A stretch of DNA of 6,201 nt from MGBC114844 sp910585855 (lineage in GTDB: Bacteria; Bacillota; Clostridia; Lachnospirales; Lachnospiraceae). The DNA is taken from the NCBI GenBank assembly GCA_965646165.1, contig CBFFYP010000131.1:1-6201 (forward strand), read 5' to 3'. Positions 6,038-6,201 of the stretch are shown one piece after another (within the stretch, counting starts at the first letter, position 1; every line of letters begins with the position of its first letter). Below the pieces are notes generated by a model. It was not told the origin of the DNA, ran no database searches, and was given only the letters and a program-made list of their open reading frames with translations. The position numbers and the translations under genes are program-made.

Positions 6038-6201
6038 TGTTGATTGAATAGCGGTAGAAGTTATATTTTATTACAGAACAGAAACCGATTTTTAGAAAAG
6101 TTTAAATGTGATTCTTTTTTTGTTTCGGGGTCAAGAAACAGCCAGATTCGAAAACGGTGGGCAGCCTGCAGTGACTTTGGAAAAAAGTTAGAAGTTCTTG
6201 G

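Larger units (their letters stand above)
5641..6199 (-). repeat. Right copy of long flanking inverted repeat
   Basis: This is the reverse-oriented partner of the repeat at 12-534, with the same order of blocks: exact 26-nt inner end (5641-5666), nested palindrome (5713-6037) and nearly identical 88-nt outer block (6112-6199). It carries about 70 A/T-rich nt (roughly 6038-6111) that the left copy lacks. The inner end overlaps the last codons of the ATPase gene. A 93-codon + strand frame (5678-5959) is collinear with the frame in the left copy, but its differences do not look like coding selection. No transposase is present. Apart from these repeat elements I see no gene between 5658 and 6201. 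Confidence 0.9.

Noticed and set aside
1..6201. Insertion sequence or integron with its own transposase or integrase
   Set aside because: No frame shows transposase, recombinase or integrase motifs, so mobility, if any, would have to be supplied in trans.

Overview
The window looks like a stretch of a low-GC Gram-positive anaerobe, most likely a clostridial (Lachnospiraceae-type) genome. The reasons are AT-rich genes with AGGAGG-type ribosome binding sites, TTGACA/TATAAT-like promoters, short intergenic gaps with intrinsic terminators, and Clostridia-like protein families. This placement is inference from style; no marker gene is present.

Layout. Five genes, all on the + strand, lie between two long copies of one repeat in opposite orientation (12-534 and 5641-6199). 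Transcription unit 1 has an extended -10 promoter at 552-580. It carries a COG0523/CobW-family P-loop GTPase with a very His-rich segment (660-1742) and a second, divergent CobW-like protein (1812-2768), and ends at an intrinsic terminator (2803-2838). The second protein's C-terminal region resembles the YcgQ/TIGR03943 family. Transcription unit 2 has its own promoter (2894-2921) with a SmtB/CzrA/CadC-type operator over the start point (2926-2945). It carries an ArsR-family metal sensor (2962-3327), a stand-alone 72-residue heavy-metal-binding (HMA) domain (3367-3585), a terminator-like hairpin (3658-3700), and a P1B-2 Zn/Cd/Pb-exporting P-type ATPase without its own HMA domain (3729-5657).

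How it may work together. The sensor probably represses its own unit and releases DNA when Zn(II), Cd(II) or Pb(II) is in excess, so that the HMA protein and ATPase are made and the metal is pumped out. The two CobW-like proteins belong to a family usually tied to zinc allocation. The locus therefore appears to join a metal-handling or chaperone half and an efflux half in one cassette.

The flanks are the least ordinary part. Each repeat copy is itself an imperfect palindrome: about 70-nt arms around a central 17-bp hairpin. The outer 88 nt of the two copies differ at only two positions. The inner edge of the right copy supplies the last codons and stop of the ATPase gene. No transposase, integrase, tRNA, rRNA or CRISPR array is visible. 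The repeats could be a non-autonomous mobile or palindromic element, or could encode a structured RNA; the sequence alone does not decide.
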